A stretch of DNA of 64,000 bases. Source: an uncultured Acidobacteriota bacterium (lineage in GTDB: Bacteria > Acidobacteriota > Terriglobia > Terriglobales > Acidobacteriaceae). A program made the translations under genes and the position numbers. Location of the stretch: assembly GCA_903832055.1 (NCBI GenBank), contig CAILAC010000010.1:434001-498000 (forward strand), in the 5' to 3' direction. The notes beneath the pieces were generated by a model. It saw only the letters and a program-made list of their open reading frames with translations. It had not been told where the DNA came from and searched no databases. Numbering within the stretch: position 1 is the stretch's first letter; each line of letters starts with the position of its first letter. Shown here piece by piece: positions 1-8,237 of the stretch.

Positions 1-579
1 AACTTTCCATGGGGCAAGTACGTCGGTGGCGGCTCGCACGGCGCTGACGTTTGCATCAGCAGCTGGAACCGCCTGGCACCCAACACGATGCCCGCACTGG
101 CCAAAGCCGGCGCCAACTACATGAATTCACAGCTCATCCGTATGGAAGCCGACATCAATGGCTACGCCGAGGGCATTGCGCTCGACGTGAACGGCCTGGT
201 TTCAGAGGGCTCGGGCGAGAATGTATTTGTGGTGCGGAATGGTGTTCTCTATACACCGCCGCTGGCCAATTCGGCGCTCTCAGGTATTACTCGGGATTCA
301 GTACTGACGATTGCGCGACATTTGGGCCTTGCGGTCATTGAGCAGTCGATGCCCCGCGAAATGCTCTACATTGCTGACGAAGTCTTCTTCTCTGGCACGG
401 CTGCGGAGGTTTCGCCGATTCGCTCGATTGATCGGATTGTGATTGGCGACGGCACTCCCGGACCCATCACAAAGCAGATCGCGGATGAGTTCTTTGGCAT
501 CGCCAACGGTCTCAAGCCTGATCGTTTTGGCTGGCTGACGCCGGTCAAGGTCGATGTGGCGGTCCCTGTAACGGCTTGA
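1..579 (+). CDS. ilvE: Branched-chain amino acid aminotransferase, C-terminal part (cut by window start)
   Basis: Reversible transamination of 2-oxo acids to valine, leucine and isoleucine; a class IV (fold type IV) PLP enzyme of the cytoplasm. The frame is open from base 1, so the N-terminal third lies outside the window; 192 residues remain. Seen: the ADVCISSWNRLAPNT block, then PALAKAGANY (window residues 31-40), whose Lys35 aligns with the PLP lysine of the family (AKAGGNY in E. coli), and later EGSGENVF, GITRDS and FFSGTAAEV, all standard IlvE blocks. The C-terminus LKPDRFGWLTPV is near the usual end. An internal ATG at base 88 is not the start, because conserved sequence continues upstream of it. 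The assignment is secure; substrate range within class IV (D-amino acid or aminodeoxychorismate relatives) is judged from the IlvE-like blocks. Confidence 0.93.
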   Translation, partial: NFPWGKYVGGGSHGADVCISSWNRLAPNTMPALAKAGANYMNSQLIRMEADINGYAEGIALDVNGLVSEGSGENVFVVRNGVLYTPPLANSALSGITRDSVLTIARHLGLAVIEQSMPREMLYIADEVFFSGTAAEVSPIRSIDRIVIGDGTPGPITKQIADEFFGIANGLKPDRFGWLTPVKVDVAVPVTA

Positions 580-731
580 AGCAATGATTGCCGGCGAATC
601 CGCTCCTGTGAAATCTGGAATGGATTTGCCGGCGACAAGCACAGAAGGCATTCTTGCTGCCGAACGGCGCGGCCACTTGTCTGGTCAATCGCCCGATGTC
701 TATCACTGAAAAAGCAGTCCACGGGAGGCGA

Positions 732-1193
732 ATGCGATTGCCAAATCGTTGTTTCTGGTTTGCCTGTGTGATTGCCTTCTGCTTGTCTGCGCAGATTACG
801 AACGCGGCGTCAGCCGGGACGCCAGCGCATTTGACACAAGAGTCGTTGCGAGCCATCCTCGCACGGCAGATGCAGGCATGGCAGAAGCAGGATTTCAGCA
901 TCGCCGCTGGGGATTGGCTGCCGGACGGCAAGCTGTTATCGCCTGGAGGCGAAGTCAAAGTCAGCGAAATGCAATCGGTGATCACTGACTACGCTCGGCA
1001 TTTTGGCAACCTGCATGTGACCATCGATCGAGCCATTTTGTCGCAGGACGGAAAGACAGCAACCATCGTTTGGGACTGGGATGTGACGCGCATGCGCGAC
1101 GGCAAGCGCGGTGTGACACATGACGCAATCATTGTTGACTTTGAAGGCAGCAAGATCAAGACATGGCACGAGTACTTTGATCTGGGCAATTAG
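732..1193 (+). CDS. Exported SnoaL/NTF2-like protein
   Basis: 153-residue protein with an N-terminal signal peptide (MRLPNRC, then a hydrophobic stretch ending near ITNAASA), so probably periplasmic. The rest resembles the NTF2/SnoaL-like cone fold used as small-molecule binding or accessory domains: a helix with repeated W and Q residues (RQMQAWQKQDF), then TIVWDWDVTRMRDGKRG and a terminal KIKTWHEYFDLGN. I chose the ATG at 732 because GGGAGG lies 7 bases before it and the signal peptide begins there; ATG 696 and a start at 654 are upstream alternatives without a good ribosome site. No catalytic residues can be assigned. It stands alone between ilvE and the acetyltransferase gene. Confidence 0.7.
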   Translation: MRLPNRCFWFACVIAFCLSAQITNAASAGTPAHLTQESLRAILARQMQAWQKQDFSIAAGDWLPDGKLLSPGGEVKVSEMQSVITDYARHFGNLHVTIDRAILSQDGKTATIVWDWDVTRMRDGKRGVTHDAIIVDFEGSKIKTWHEYFDLGN

Positions 1194-1250
1194 GTCGACG
1201 CCAATCCTTAACCGCTAAACTGATTGTGACGACAGCAAACGGGAATACTG

Positions 1251-1847
1251 ATGGCCAGGCAGCTCCACTACAACGCGGCTGACCACATCTCTGCCGACAC
1301 GGCCGAAGATCCTTACCTTCGACCGGCTTTTTCGATGCAAAACAAGCTGATGCGCCTGGTGTGGAATATCACCTGGCTCCTCTTGTATCGCATTTCGCCG
1401 CGCCCATTTCATGGATGGAGGTCGATGCTGCTGCGTATTTTTGGCGCAACCATGGGCCCCAACTGCCACTTCTATCCTGGTTCAAAGATCTGGGCACCGT
1501 GGAACCTTATCTGCGCTGACCAAGTCACCGCTGGAGACGGGGCAGAGATCTACAATCCTGCGCCCATGCACTTCGGTTCGCACGCCATCGTCTCGCAGGG
1601 CGCTTACATTTGCGGAGCCACACACGACTTCGACGACCCGGCATTCCCGCTTTTGGCTTATGCGATGGAGATTGGCGCATACGCCTGGATATGTGCGCGG
1701 GCGTCCGTTGGACCGGGCGTGAAGGTGGGCGAGGGAGCTGTGCTTGGACTGGCGTCAGTGGCTTCACGCGACCTTGAACCTTGGAGTGTTTACGCCGGTG
1801 CACCGGCAGTCAAGGTCAAAGAGCGCAAGAATATCAAGCCCCAATAA
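1251..1847 (+). CDS. WcaF-like hexapeptide-repeat acetyltransferase
   Basis: 198-residue left-handed beta-helix acetyltransferase of the WcaF/NodL/LacA group, which moves acetyl from acetyl-CoA to a sugar hydroxyl. Seen: an N-terminal helical part (WNITWLLLYRISPRP), the GATMGPNCHFYPGSKIW block at about residues 65-80, imperfect hexapeptide repeats in the middle (ADQVTAGDGAEIYN, HAIVSQGAYICGATHD with the likely catalytic His of the THDF motif), ARASVGPGVKVGEGAVLGLASVASRDLEPWSVYAGAPAVKVKER, and a typical C-terminus. Family members decorate colanic acid or other exopolysaccharides, which fits the nucleotide-sugar genes at 3.4-10.7 kb. A strong shared hairpin follows at 1850-1885. The actual acceptor sugar cannot be told from sequence. 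Confidence 0.85.
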   Translation: MARQLHYNAADHISADTAEDPYLRPAFSMQNKLMRLVWNITWLLLYRISPRPFHGWRSMLLRIFGATMGPNCHFYPGSKIWAPWNLICADQVTAGDGAEIYNPAPMHFGSHAIVSQGAYICGATHDFDDPAFPLLAYAMEIGAYAWICARASVGPGVKVGEGAVLGLASVASRDLEPWSVYAGAPAVKVKERKNIKPQ

Positions 1848-1849
1848 GA

Positions 1850-1885
1850 AATCCGGCCCCGGAAAGAGACTTCCGGGGCCGGATT
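1850..1885. terminator. Bidirectional intrinsic terminator
   Basis: Perfect 15-bp arms (1850-1864 and 1871-1885) around a 6-base loop AGAGAC, GC-rich, followed by a TTGTTT-like run on the plus strand and preceded by A-rich sequence that gives a short T run on the minus strand. It sits between the convergent acetyltransferase and BON-protein genes and can end both. Confidence 0.85.
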
Positions 1886-1902
1886 TGTTTCGCTCGCTTA
1901 CC

Positions 1903-3162
1903 TTAATAAGGACGGTAGTAACCCGGCGGTGGCGGGGGTGGCGGGTAACCGTATTGCCCGCGGCGATAGAGCGTCGGGCGCTCTGGCCTGAGGGGTGCGG
2001 CGTTCGCTGCCAGTCTCTGGGCCTCTTGTGCGCTCACCGGGGTGACAGTCAGATCGGAATTCAGATGAAAATCCATCAGCGCTTCTGAGGGAATCCAAAC
2101 ACGCGGACCCGGCGTGGCCGCAGAGGCAGCCGTGCCACCGACTGCTCCTGCGCCGGCACCGATAGCCGCTCCCTGACCACCGCCAACGACACCGCCGATG
2201 ATGGCACCCAGAATGGCCCCGCCAAATGCATTGTTGACGGTCTGGCCGGCCTTATTCGGGCCCCTGATTTGGAAGACGTCTGTGTCCAGAGGGTAGCTCT
2301 GACCGCCCAGTTCGAGCGCTTGCAGTCTGAGCACCAACTCGGGTCTGCCGCCCAATGCGCCGGCCTTCCTGGCATCGACTACCTGCCCGTGAATTGTTGC
2401 GCCGCGTGGGATGGCGAGAATGCCGGCAGAGTAGACGTCGCGCACGACCGTGAATTCGATTGGTGTGCCATCTTTTGCATTCTTGCTGTCAAGCGCCTCA
2501 CTGGACCGAACCTTGATCAAAGCTCCCTGTGCCACCGTTACCGGAGCCAGAGGAAACTCAGGATCAATGGGTGGACGAAGTGGGGCTGGTCGATAGTTGG
2601 GACGTGGGCCGGATTGAGCCATTGGGCGCGATTCCAGTTGTGGCGCGGCTGAATCTGGTTTCGCTTGGGGCTGAGGCTGTTCGGCGGACTGTGCAAGGGG
2701 CTGTTCAATGCCAGCAATCTGATCGTTCTGCGATGAGGCGGGCGCTGGAGACTGATCCTGCGGTTCGGCGGCGCTCTGCGCGTCCTCGGCTGCCTTGGGA
2801 TCACCTACCTTCAGGTTATTCACAACCTTGGTCACACCAGCAACTTTTGCGGCTATCGACTCGGCAAGTTTGCGGTTTTCCTCGGAAGTAGAGGTACCGG
2901 AGAGCGTGACTTCACCCTGCACAGTGCCCGCGGTAATCCAATCTGGCTTCAAAGCAGCCTCTGCATCCAGGGAATGCACAACGTCCATCTCAATTTGACC
3001 GTCGGTTCGCTGAGAAGCATTTGCGGTTTCTGCGCTATTTGCTGCTTCCTGGCCAAATGCAGTCGAGCCGCTCAAGGCCACGGCCCCGCCTGCAACGAGC
3101 ATTGCCGTGAGAGTGGCCGACAATAATCCATGAAAAGGCTTTTTTGTTGCAATGGCTTTCAT
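1903..3162 (-). CDS. Exported BON-domain protein with glycine-zipper C-terminal half
   Basis: 419 residues. Layout: signal peptide (residues 1-37, cut near AFGQEA); BON domain about 55-120 (GQIEMDVVHSL ... VTLSGTSTS ... VAGVTKVVNNLKV); a Gln/Pro-rich linker about 125-205; a beta-rich part 205-305; a glycine zipper about 313-347 (AFGGAILGAIIGGVVGGGQGA); and a Tyr/Pro tail ending in PPPPPPPGYYRPY. BON domains bind phospholipid or peptidoglycan-associated structures and glycine zippers insert in membranes, so an envelope-stability or osmotic-shock role is inferred. The ATG at 3162 is preferred over a TTG at 3204 because the signal peptide begins there and an AGG-type ribosome site precedes it. 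It converges on the acetyltransferase at the shared terminator. Confidence 0.8.
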   Translation of the reverse strand: MKAIATKKPFHGLLSATLTAMLVAGGAVALSGSTAFGQEAANSAETANASQRTDGQIEMDVVHSLDAEAALKPDWITAGTVQGEVTLSGTSTSEENRKLAESIAAKVAGVTKVVNNLKVGDPKAAEDAQSAAEPQDQSPAPASSQNDQIAGIEQPLAQSAEQPQPQAKPDSAAPQLESRPMAQSGPRPNYRPAPLRPPIDPEFPLAPVTVAQGALIKVRSSEALDSKNAKDGTPIEFTVVRDVYSAGILAIPRGATIHGQVVDARKAGALGGRPELVLRLQALELGGQSYPLDTDVFQIRGPNKAGQTVNNAFGGAILGAIIGGVVGGGQGAAIGAGAGAVGGTAASAATPGPRVWIPSEALMDFHLNSDLTVTPVSAQEAQRLAANAAPLRPERPTLYRRGQYGYPPPPPPPGYYRPY

Positions 3163-3325
3163 TTCGATTAACCTGCCCTTCAGCAAATTCGAACTCAAGT
3201 TCAATCAATTCATTCCCATCGCTGGAGGAGCGAACGGGCTTTACTGGGTTAGACCCATGTCTTCAGAAAAAGTTCCGTTGAAAATCAGAAGGCCCCGACA
3301 CTCCAGTTTGCGTAAACAAACCAAA

Positions 3326-3351
3326 GGGCAGCCCCTATTCAGAGGCTGCCC
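3326..3351 (-). terminator. Intrinsic terminator after the WecG/GME operon
   Basis: Arms GGGCAGCC (3326-3333) and GGCTGCCC (3344-3351) form an 8-bp hairpin. On the minus strand it is followed by TTTGGTTTGTTT, a good T-rich tail, just after the stop of the glycosyltransferase gene at 3386. Confidence 0.7.
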
Positions 3352-3385
3352 GGTTGTTTGGAGCGTATAAGGACGTAAAAGACGG

Positions 3386-4141
3386 TTAGAGGCTTGCTAC
3401 AGGAAGGCGATCTCTATACTTGAGCAGCAGCGGTGCGAGGTGTCGCGCGTCCCAGTAGCGAGGGAAGAATCGCTTTGGGTCGGCCATGGTGCGATAGAGC
3501 CAGCCGAGGCCCAGCGTATCGGCCCATACAGGAATGTGGACCTGATCGCCGCTCAAGAAAGCAATTGCTGCGCCGATGCAGTGAATCGCAGGCCGGTAGC
3601 TCAGCTTCTGTTTAAGGTACAGGCCTAGACGTTCCTGGGTTCCGCCACCCACACCCAGCACAATGTGTTTTGGCCGTCGTTCTTCTAACTGCGCCAGCAA
3701 TTCTTCGTCTGAAATGACCTGCCCGTAGAGCGGGGCCAGATAGACGTTCTCGTTGGCCACATTGACACTGTTTTCTCTGAGCCAACGCATACCGCGTTGT
3801 GCACTGGCGGCAGTCGGCATCACCCAGAACGTGTTGCCAAGTTGCTGAAATTCCGGCTCCTCAATCAAAGCGCGAAGATATTTGAGACCAGAGAGTTTGG
3901 GGATGCGGTTGCGATCGATCAAATTCCAGAGCAAGACCATGAAGGCGCTGTCGGCAATGGCAAAATCTGCCCCCAACAGCGCCTCACGGTATCCTTTATC
4001 GGCGGCCAGGTTCTTCAATGCAGGGGCAGCAGGGACAACCACCAGTCCGCCCGTTTGCGACACTTCATCGATCGCACCCTGAGCATCGCCAACGAAAAAG
4101 CGAACGCCGAGGATTTGCTGGAACCGAGGACTTGAACTCAT
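3386..4141 (-). CDS. WecG/TagA/CpsF family glycosyltransferase
   Basis: 251 residues, GT26 family. Relatives add N-acetylmannosaminuronic acid, ManNAc or similar sugars to a lipid-linked acceptor at the inner face of the membrane. Seen: VVVPAAPALKNLAADKGY followed by ADFAIADSAF, where Asp64 matches the family catalytic aspartate position; FWVMPTAASAQRGMRWL; VLGVGGGTQE at about 161-170, the family G-x-x-x-Q-E motif; IAFLSGDQ; and the C-terminal WLYRTMADPKRFFPRYW. The ATG at 4141 lies 9 bases downstream of the epimerase-like gene's stop (4151), so the two are co-transcribed. The donor sugar is unknown; the partner gene suggests a GDP-sugar-linked polysaccharide pathway. Confidence 0.88.
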   Translation of the reverse strand: MSSSPRFQQILGVRFFVGDAQGAIDEVSQTGGLVVVPAAPALKNLAADKGYREALLGADFAIADSAFMVLLWNLIDRNRIPKLSGLKYLRALIEEPEFQQLGNTFWVMPTAASAQRGMRWLRENSVNVANENVYLAPLYGQVISDEELLAQLEERRPKHIVLGVGGGTQERLGLYLKQKLSYRPAIHCIGAAIAFLSGDQVHIPVWADTLGLGWLYRTMADPKRFFPRYWDARHLAPLLLKYRDRLPVASL

Positions 4142-4150
4142 GCAAGACTC

Positions 4151-5146
4151 CTACCTGGTTGTGGTGACGTTTGCAAGCATCTGCTGCTCGATCCACGTCA
4201 TCGTTCGTGCCAGCCCGTCACGGAGTTTGATACTGGGCTCCCAGCCCAGGTATTGCTGAATCAATGTGTTGTCACTGTTGCGCCCGTTCACGCCTTTGGG
4301 AGCACTCAGATTGTAGTTCCTCTTCAGCTTTACGCCGGCAATTTCTTCAGCGATATCGACGAGCTGATTGATCGTCACCAACTCGCTTGAACCAAGATTG
4401 ATGGGCTCAAGAATATCACTGTGATAGATATCGACAACGCCTTTAGTGCAATCATCGACATACATGAAGCTGCGGGTCTGGTGTCCGTCGCCCCATATCT
4501 CGATCTCATGTTTGCCCGACATTTTAGCTTCCAGGACCTTGCGGCAAACCGCTGCAGGAGCCTTTTCGCGGCCGCCTGTCCAGGTGCCCAACGGACCGTA
4601 GACATTGTGGAAACGGGCTACGCGCGTTTCCACACCGTAATCTTCGCGGAAGTGGCGACACATACGCTCACTGAAGAGCTTTTCCCACCCGTATCCGTCT
4701 TCTGGCAACGCAGGGTACGCGTCTTCTTCCTTGAGTGCAACAACGTCCGGATTGGTCTGCTTTTCGCCGTTGTACACGCACGCGGAGGATGAGTAGAAGA
4801 ACCGCTTGACTCCCTGAGTCCGCGCCGCCATCAGCATGTGGGTGTTGGTGAGAACGCTCAACATGCAGAGAGCCTTGTTGTTCTCAATGAACCCCATACC
4901 GCCCATATCGGCAGCCAACTGAAAAACTGCATCAACGCCTTCTGCAGCCTCAAGGCAGGCATCCTTTTCCTGAAGGTCCAGAACAAGACTTTGGGCCGAG
5001 GGATTCTGCTGATACCACTCGTCGAGGGGCTTGACGTCTACTGCACGAACACTGGCAGCTCCCTCTTCATAGAGCTTATTCACCAGATGACCGCCAATAA
5101 AGCCGCCAGCACCGCAGACCAAGGCGTGCGCGCCACGAATTTGCAT
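4151..5146 (-). CDS. NAD-dependent epimerase, GDP-mannose 3,5-epimerase-like
   Basis: 331-residue extended short-chain dehydrogenase. Rossmann motif GAGGFIGG at 12-19; catalytic Tyr152-x-x-x-Lys156. It carries the marks of the plant-type GDP-mannose 3,5-epimerase subgroup: ADMGGMGFI (79-87), SSACVYNGEKQ with Cys123, and the VYGPLGTWTGGREKAPAAVCRK block with Lys195. In the plant enzyme a cysteine and a lysine at these positions do the C3/C5 acid-base chemistry; this is known for the family, not shown here. The product would be GDP-L-galactose or GDP-L-gulose for a surface glycan. It leads a two-gene minus-strand operon with the WecG-like gene. An alternative is another GDP- or TDP-sugar epimerase of the same clade. 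Confidence 0.82.
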   Translation of the reverse strand: MQIRGAHALVCGAGGFIGGHLVNKLYEEGAASVRAVDVKPLDEWYQQNPSAQSLVLDLQEKDACLEAAEGVDAVFQLAADMGGMGFIENNKALCMLSVLTNTHMLMAARTQGVKRFFYSSSACVYNGEKQTNPDVVALKEEDAYPALPEDGYGWEKLFSERMCRHFREDYGVETRVARFHNVYGPLGTWTGGREKAPAAVCRKVLEAKMSGKHEIEIWGDGHQTRSFMYVDDCTKGVVDIYHSDILEPINLGSSELVTINQLVDIAEEIAGVKLKRNYNLSAPKGVNGRNSDNTLIQQYLGWEPSIKLRDGLARTMTWIEQQMLANVTTTR

Positions 5147-5411
5147 AGACTTGAGATTTCCTTTCCCTGTTTAAATGCGCAAGTTACGGTGAGTGAATGC
5201 CGAGATTAGAAAGTTCTCATCATAGGCATCAGTTTGCCCGAATTGAGCAGGGGAAAAGCGACAGGTTCCGACCCTTAATGATTGGAGTATACCAAGAGTC
5301 TGGCTGCATGGATAGACAACTTACGTACCGCACACACCTTTGAAGTCCGGCAATCCTGTCCGGTAATGGGCCGTCTAATTGGACGACCTATCCCGATGCC
5401 CCTACTTTCGA

Positions 5412-5984
5412 TCAATAATGCCGATGAATGCCGCGAAGGTAGTAGGTCGCGCCAATGGTCACGCCGCTCGGCTCCAATGTGTGTTTACCGTGGAAATTAG
5501 ACCAGAATTGATATTCGTAGTCCCCACGCACATAAATCGTGTTCCAGACGCGGTATTCGAGTCCGCCTCCGGCCGCAAACATGCTGTAGGTGTCGTGCGT
5601 GTACAGAGGATTGTGGGACGGAAAGTCAATGCTCCCCAGGCCGACAAGGCCCTTGACGTAGGGGTGAAGGTGATAGATTTCATGTGGTTTGTAAATCAAG
5701 CCACCTTTGATCGTATCCTGCTTCATGCGCGTCAGGGATGAAGGTTTGGCGGCAAAAATAGAGGTCCCTTCTGCCGCAATTCCCAAACCGTGCCATACGG
5801 TGTAATCAGCCCATGCCGAAATGCCGATCATGCGACGGCCTTGGCCATAATCCAAGCCATAGTCGCTTATGCCGACGCCGACACCCAAAGGAATACCGCT
5901 GATCTTTGCCGCTGGCGCAACTTGAGCGAACACGGGCAAGGTTGAGAGGACAATAAGTGCTGCCAGGACAAGCTTCGATCGCAT
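5412..5984 (-). CDS. Small outer-membrane beta-barrel protein
   Basis: 190 residues with a clear signal peptide (MRSKLVLAALIVLSTLPVFAQ, then VAPAAK). The rest is alternating beta sequence with many Tyr and Gly (GISAWADYTVWHGLGIAAEG, GGGLEYRVWNTIYVRGDYEYQFW) ending in TIGATYYLRGIHRHY, the pattern of an OmpA-type or OmpW-like 8-stranded barrel. The ATG at 5984 has a perfect AAGGAG six bases upstream, so the longer reading to 6068 is rejected. It is transcribed alone; no peptidoglycan-binding domain follows the barrel. Function unknown, perhaps structural or adhesion-related. Confidence 0.75.
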   Translation of the reverse strand: MRSKLVLAALIVLSTLPVFAQVAPAAKISGIPLGVGVGISDYGLDYGQGRRMIGISAWADYTVWHGLGIAAEGTSIFAAKPSSLTRMKQDTIKGGLIYKPHEIYHLHPYVKGLVGLGSIDFPSHNPLYTHDTYSMFAAGGGLEYRVWNTIYVRGDYEYQFWSNFHGKHTLEPSGVTIGATYYLRGIHRHY

Positions 5985-6205
5985 CCGATTTCTCCTTGTG
6001 ATTGCAGACCTCCTCCCCCGAGGCCGATCTTTAGATTTGAGTGTACAACGGTCTTCCCGAATTTCCATGCAAGAAATTGCGCAGAGTTGAAACGAAAGCG
6101 ACCAGCCCGCTGATCTTTACGCGTTATTCACGTTTTCAGGCCAGCGGGAGTCTGCCTAAACAGCAGAATTTTCGGCTTTGGCTTACCGCACGAGGAAATT
6201 TCCCA

Positions 6206-6814
6206 TCAGTACAGCAATCCACCGGCTTCAGCCCGAATGGCGTCCAAAAGCGAGTGCAGCGCGGCAATGCGTGGGATGGCGAGTTCCCGGGCGCGAGGCA
6301 GTTGCAGTTTCCCGGGCAACTCATCGAGAGCGCGCTGCAACACAGGAATCGCGTCAGAATACGTGGCGTAGCGTGTGTCCCTGCCCACCTTGACCAGGGT
6401 TCGCAGGGCTCCGATGGCACCCAATTGCTCCAGGATGTCTGCGTCCCTGAGGACGATTGCCTCCGGAAGAACGGCTTTGTCTTTGGCCTGATGTGTGCGC
6501 ATTGCCTCTGCGACAAGGTCCAATTTTGCTTGCGGGAAGCCCCATTCGCTGAGCAATTCCTGACTTCGGGCGATGGTATAGGGCACATGATCCCAGCCGG
6601 CAAGCAGGGCAGGATCTGCCGGTCGGTGACCGATAAACACCCCAAGATCGTGCATCCAGGCCGAGGCGAACAAGACGTCATCGTCATAGGCACCGCCCTC
6701 GGCTATCTCGCGAGTCAGAGCGTACAGCCGGGGCTGATGGCCAAATTTGTCTACTGGCTGTGCTTCTGCGCGAATGTAGGCAACCACGGATTCGCGCCAG
6801 GATGGACTTGTCAT
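6206..6814 (-). CDS. HD-domain metal-dependent phosphohydrolase
   Basis: 202 residues. The HD superfamily metal-binding set is visible: His26 (FGHQPRLY), His55-Asp56 (WMHDLGVF) and Asp124 (LRDADILEQLG), with further histidines at 63, 76 and 108. The family hydrolyses phosphate esters of nucleotides or related molecules; the substrate here is not predictable. Its ATG overlaps the stop of the mannose-6-phosphate isomerase gene by ATGA (6811-6814), so the two are translationally coupled. This suggests, without proving, a housekeeping link to sugar-phosphate metabolism. Confidence 0.8.
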   Translation of the reverse strand: MTSPSWRESVVAYIRAEAQPVDKFGHQPRLYALTREIAEGGAYDDDVLFASAWMHDLGVFIGHRPADPALLAGWDHVPYTIARSQELLSEWGFPQAKLDLVAEAMRTHQAKDKAVLPEAIVLRDADILEQLGAIGALRTLVKVGRDTRYATYSDAIPVLQRALDELPGKLQLPRARELAIPRIAALHSLLDAIRAEAGGLLY

Positions 6815-7824
6815 GCGTTTCCTTTCGGCTGCTGGGACGGGAAACGGGGCGTGATACGGATCAATTCCAACCCGCCTGCATCTTCAATTGTCCATGCTGG
6901 TGAGGTGGCGGGGACAACGACAACTCCTCGTGGCTCCAACGCAACCGATTCGAAAGCCCCATCCGACTCGCTCTGAATCAAGCCGCGTCCGCTTGCTGCG
7001 AACAAGTACTGCATTCCCGCATCTTCCGGGCCGGCAATCGAGGCACCTGTTCTGCAGCCGTTAACGATAATCTTTTCAACGCAGAAGTAGTCGCTGTCGA
7101 CGAGGATCGTTCTGTCTGCCAGGAGCTCCGGGGCCACTTTTCCGGCCGATGTGACTAAACGAATCGCTTCGAGCGCTTTGGCGACGTGCAATTCACGTGG
7201 GCGGCCATAATCGTACAGTCGATACGTCAGATCGCAGTTCTGTTGGGTCTCAAGCAGTACGGAACCGGGCCATATGGCGTGGACTGTACCGGCATCGACA
7301 AAAATCATTTCTCCGGCGACGACCGGCAGTATTTGAAGATGCTCTTCAAGCGTTCCATCGGAGACACCTTTCTCAAGCTGATCGAGGGTTACTCCTGGCT
7401 GGAGACCGACCGCAACCTGGGCGCCGTCTCTAGCAGCCAGGGCATACCAGCACTCGGTCTTGCCACGCGGTTGCCCGTATTTCTGGGCGAGGCGATCGTC
7501 CGGATGGACCTGCACACTGAGTTTTTCACGCGCGAAGATCACCTTGAGGAGCAAGGGTGAGGCCCCTGAATCATTTTGTGGGCCCAGCAAAGCGCGGGAA
7601 TGCTGAGTGAATGCCGCACCCAGGGTTTTGCCGGCGAGGGGTCCGGTGGCCACCTGGCAATCGTCTCCGGTGAGCCATACTTCGCCAATCGGATCGTGTC
7701 CGGTATTCGCCTCTGCAACATGGTCGTACCAGGGGCGCAGATCTGGCGTTCCCCAAATGCGTTTTACAAACAGGGGTTCCAGTCGGAATGGTGCCAGGGA
7801 AGTTGCTTCGAGATTTGAACTCAT
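6811..7824 (-). CDS. manA: Mannose-6-phosphate isomerase, class I
   Basis: Zinc-dependent interconversion of fructose-6-phosphate and mannose-6-phosphate, the entry to GDP-mannose. 337 residues, shorter than E. coli ManA (391) and like the short bacterial form. Zinc ligands are visible: Gln105 and His107 (SVQVHPDD), Glu124 (KTECWYAL) and His182 (GTVHAIWPG). The ATG at 7824 begins the conserved protein; a TTG at 7938 upstream would add 38 unconserved residues. It supplies mannose for the GDP-mannose epimerase-like enzyme at 4151-5146. It is transcribed away from ugd across a 413-base gap and coupled to the HD gene by ATGA. Confidence 0.93.
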   Translation of the reverse strand: MSSNLEATSLAPFRLEPLFVKRIWGTPDLRPWYDHVAEANTGHDPIGEVWLTGDDCQVATGPLAGKTLGAAFTQHSRALLGPQNDSGASPLLLKVIFAREKLSVQVHPDDRLAQKYGQPRGKTECWYALAARDGAQVAVGLQPGVTLDQLEKGVSDGTLEEHLQILPVVAGEMIFVDAGTVHAIWPGSVLLETQQNCDLTYRLYDYGRPRELHVAKALEAIRLVTSAGKVAPELLADRTILVDSDYFCVEKIIVNGCRTGASIAGPEDAGMQYLFAASGRGLIQSESDGAFESVALEPRGVVVVPATSPAWTIEDAGGLELIRITPRFPSQQPKGNA

Positions 7825-8237
7825 CCGGTGGTCTCTCTCATGCTGCTTTCTCTTCAGTTCAGTTCCCCTCACTTTAGCAAATGTGCAGACTGATTTCAGA
7901 TTTGGCAGCTTCAGGATCGGTGGTCGTGAAGTGGCCAAAAAGAATTCAAGGACGATTCACAATGGGCATAAGAGACGGCGAAAAGCCAGATGCAATCGAT
8001 TCAATTGGGAACGCCATCGCAGCGAAAGTGGGACCTTGATGCTTGAAAACATTGCCCCGAAGGGCAAAATGCAGATACCCTTAGAAAGACGGGCAATTGT
8101 CGAGGTTCATCACTCGGCTATTGCAGACGAACAAATTTACTCCCCGGCAGAATCTACCTGGCTGCCCTGTTCCGGATACCGCCGCCGGAAATTGCCGCTG
8201 TATTCCGACTCGCATTCCGATAAGGAGAACTGTACGC
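7825..8237. other. Divergent intergenic region manA / ugd
   Basis: 413 bases between divergently transcribed manA and ugd. It must hold promoters for both, but I do not see a hexamer pair good enough to call on either strand. No hairpin, tRNA or repeat copy was recognised. The frames running through it lack ribosome sites and conserved sequence. Confidence 0.5.
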
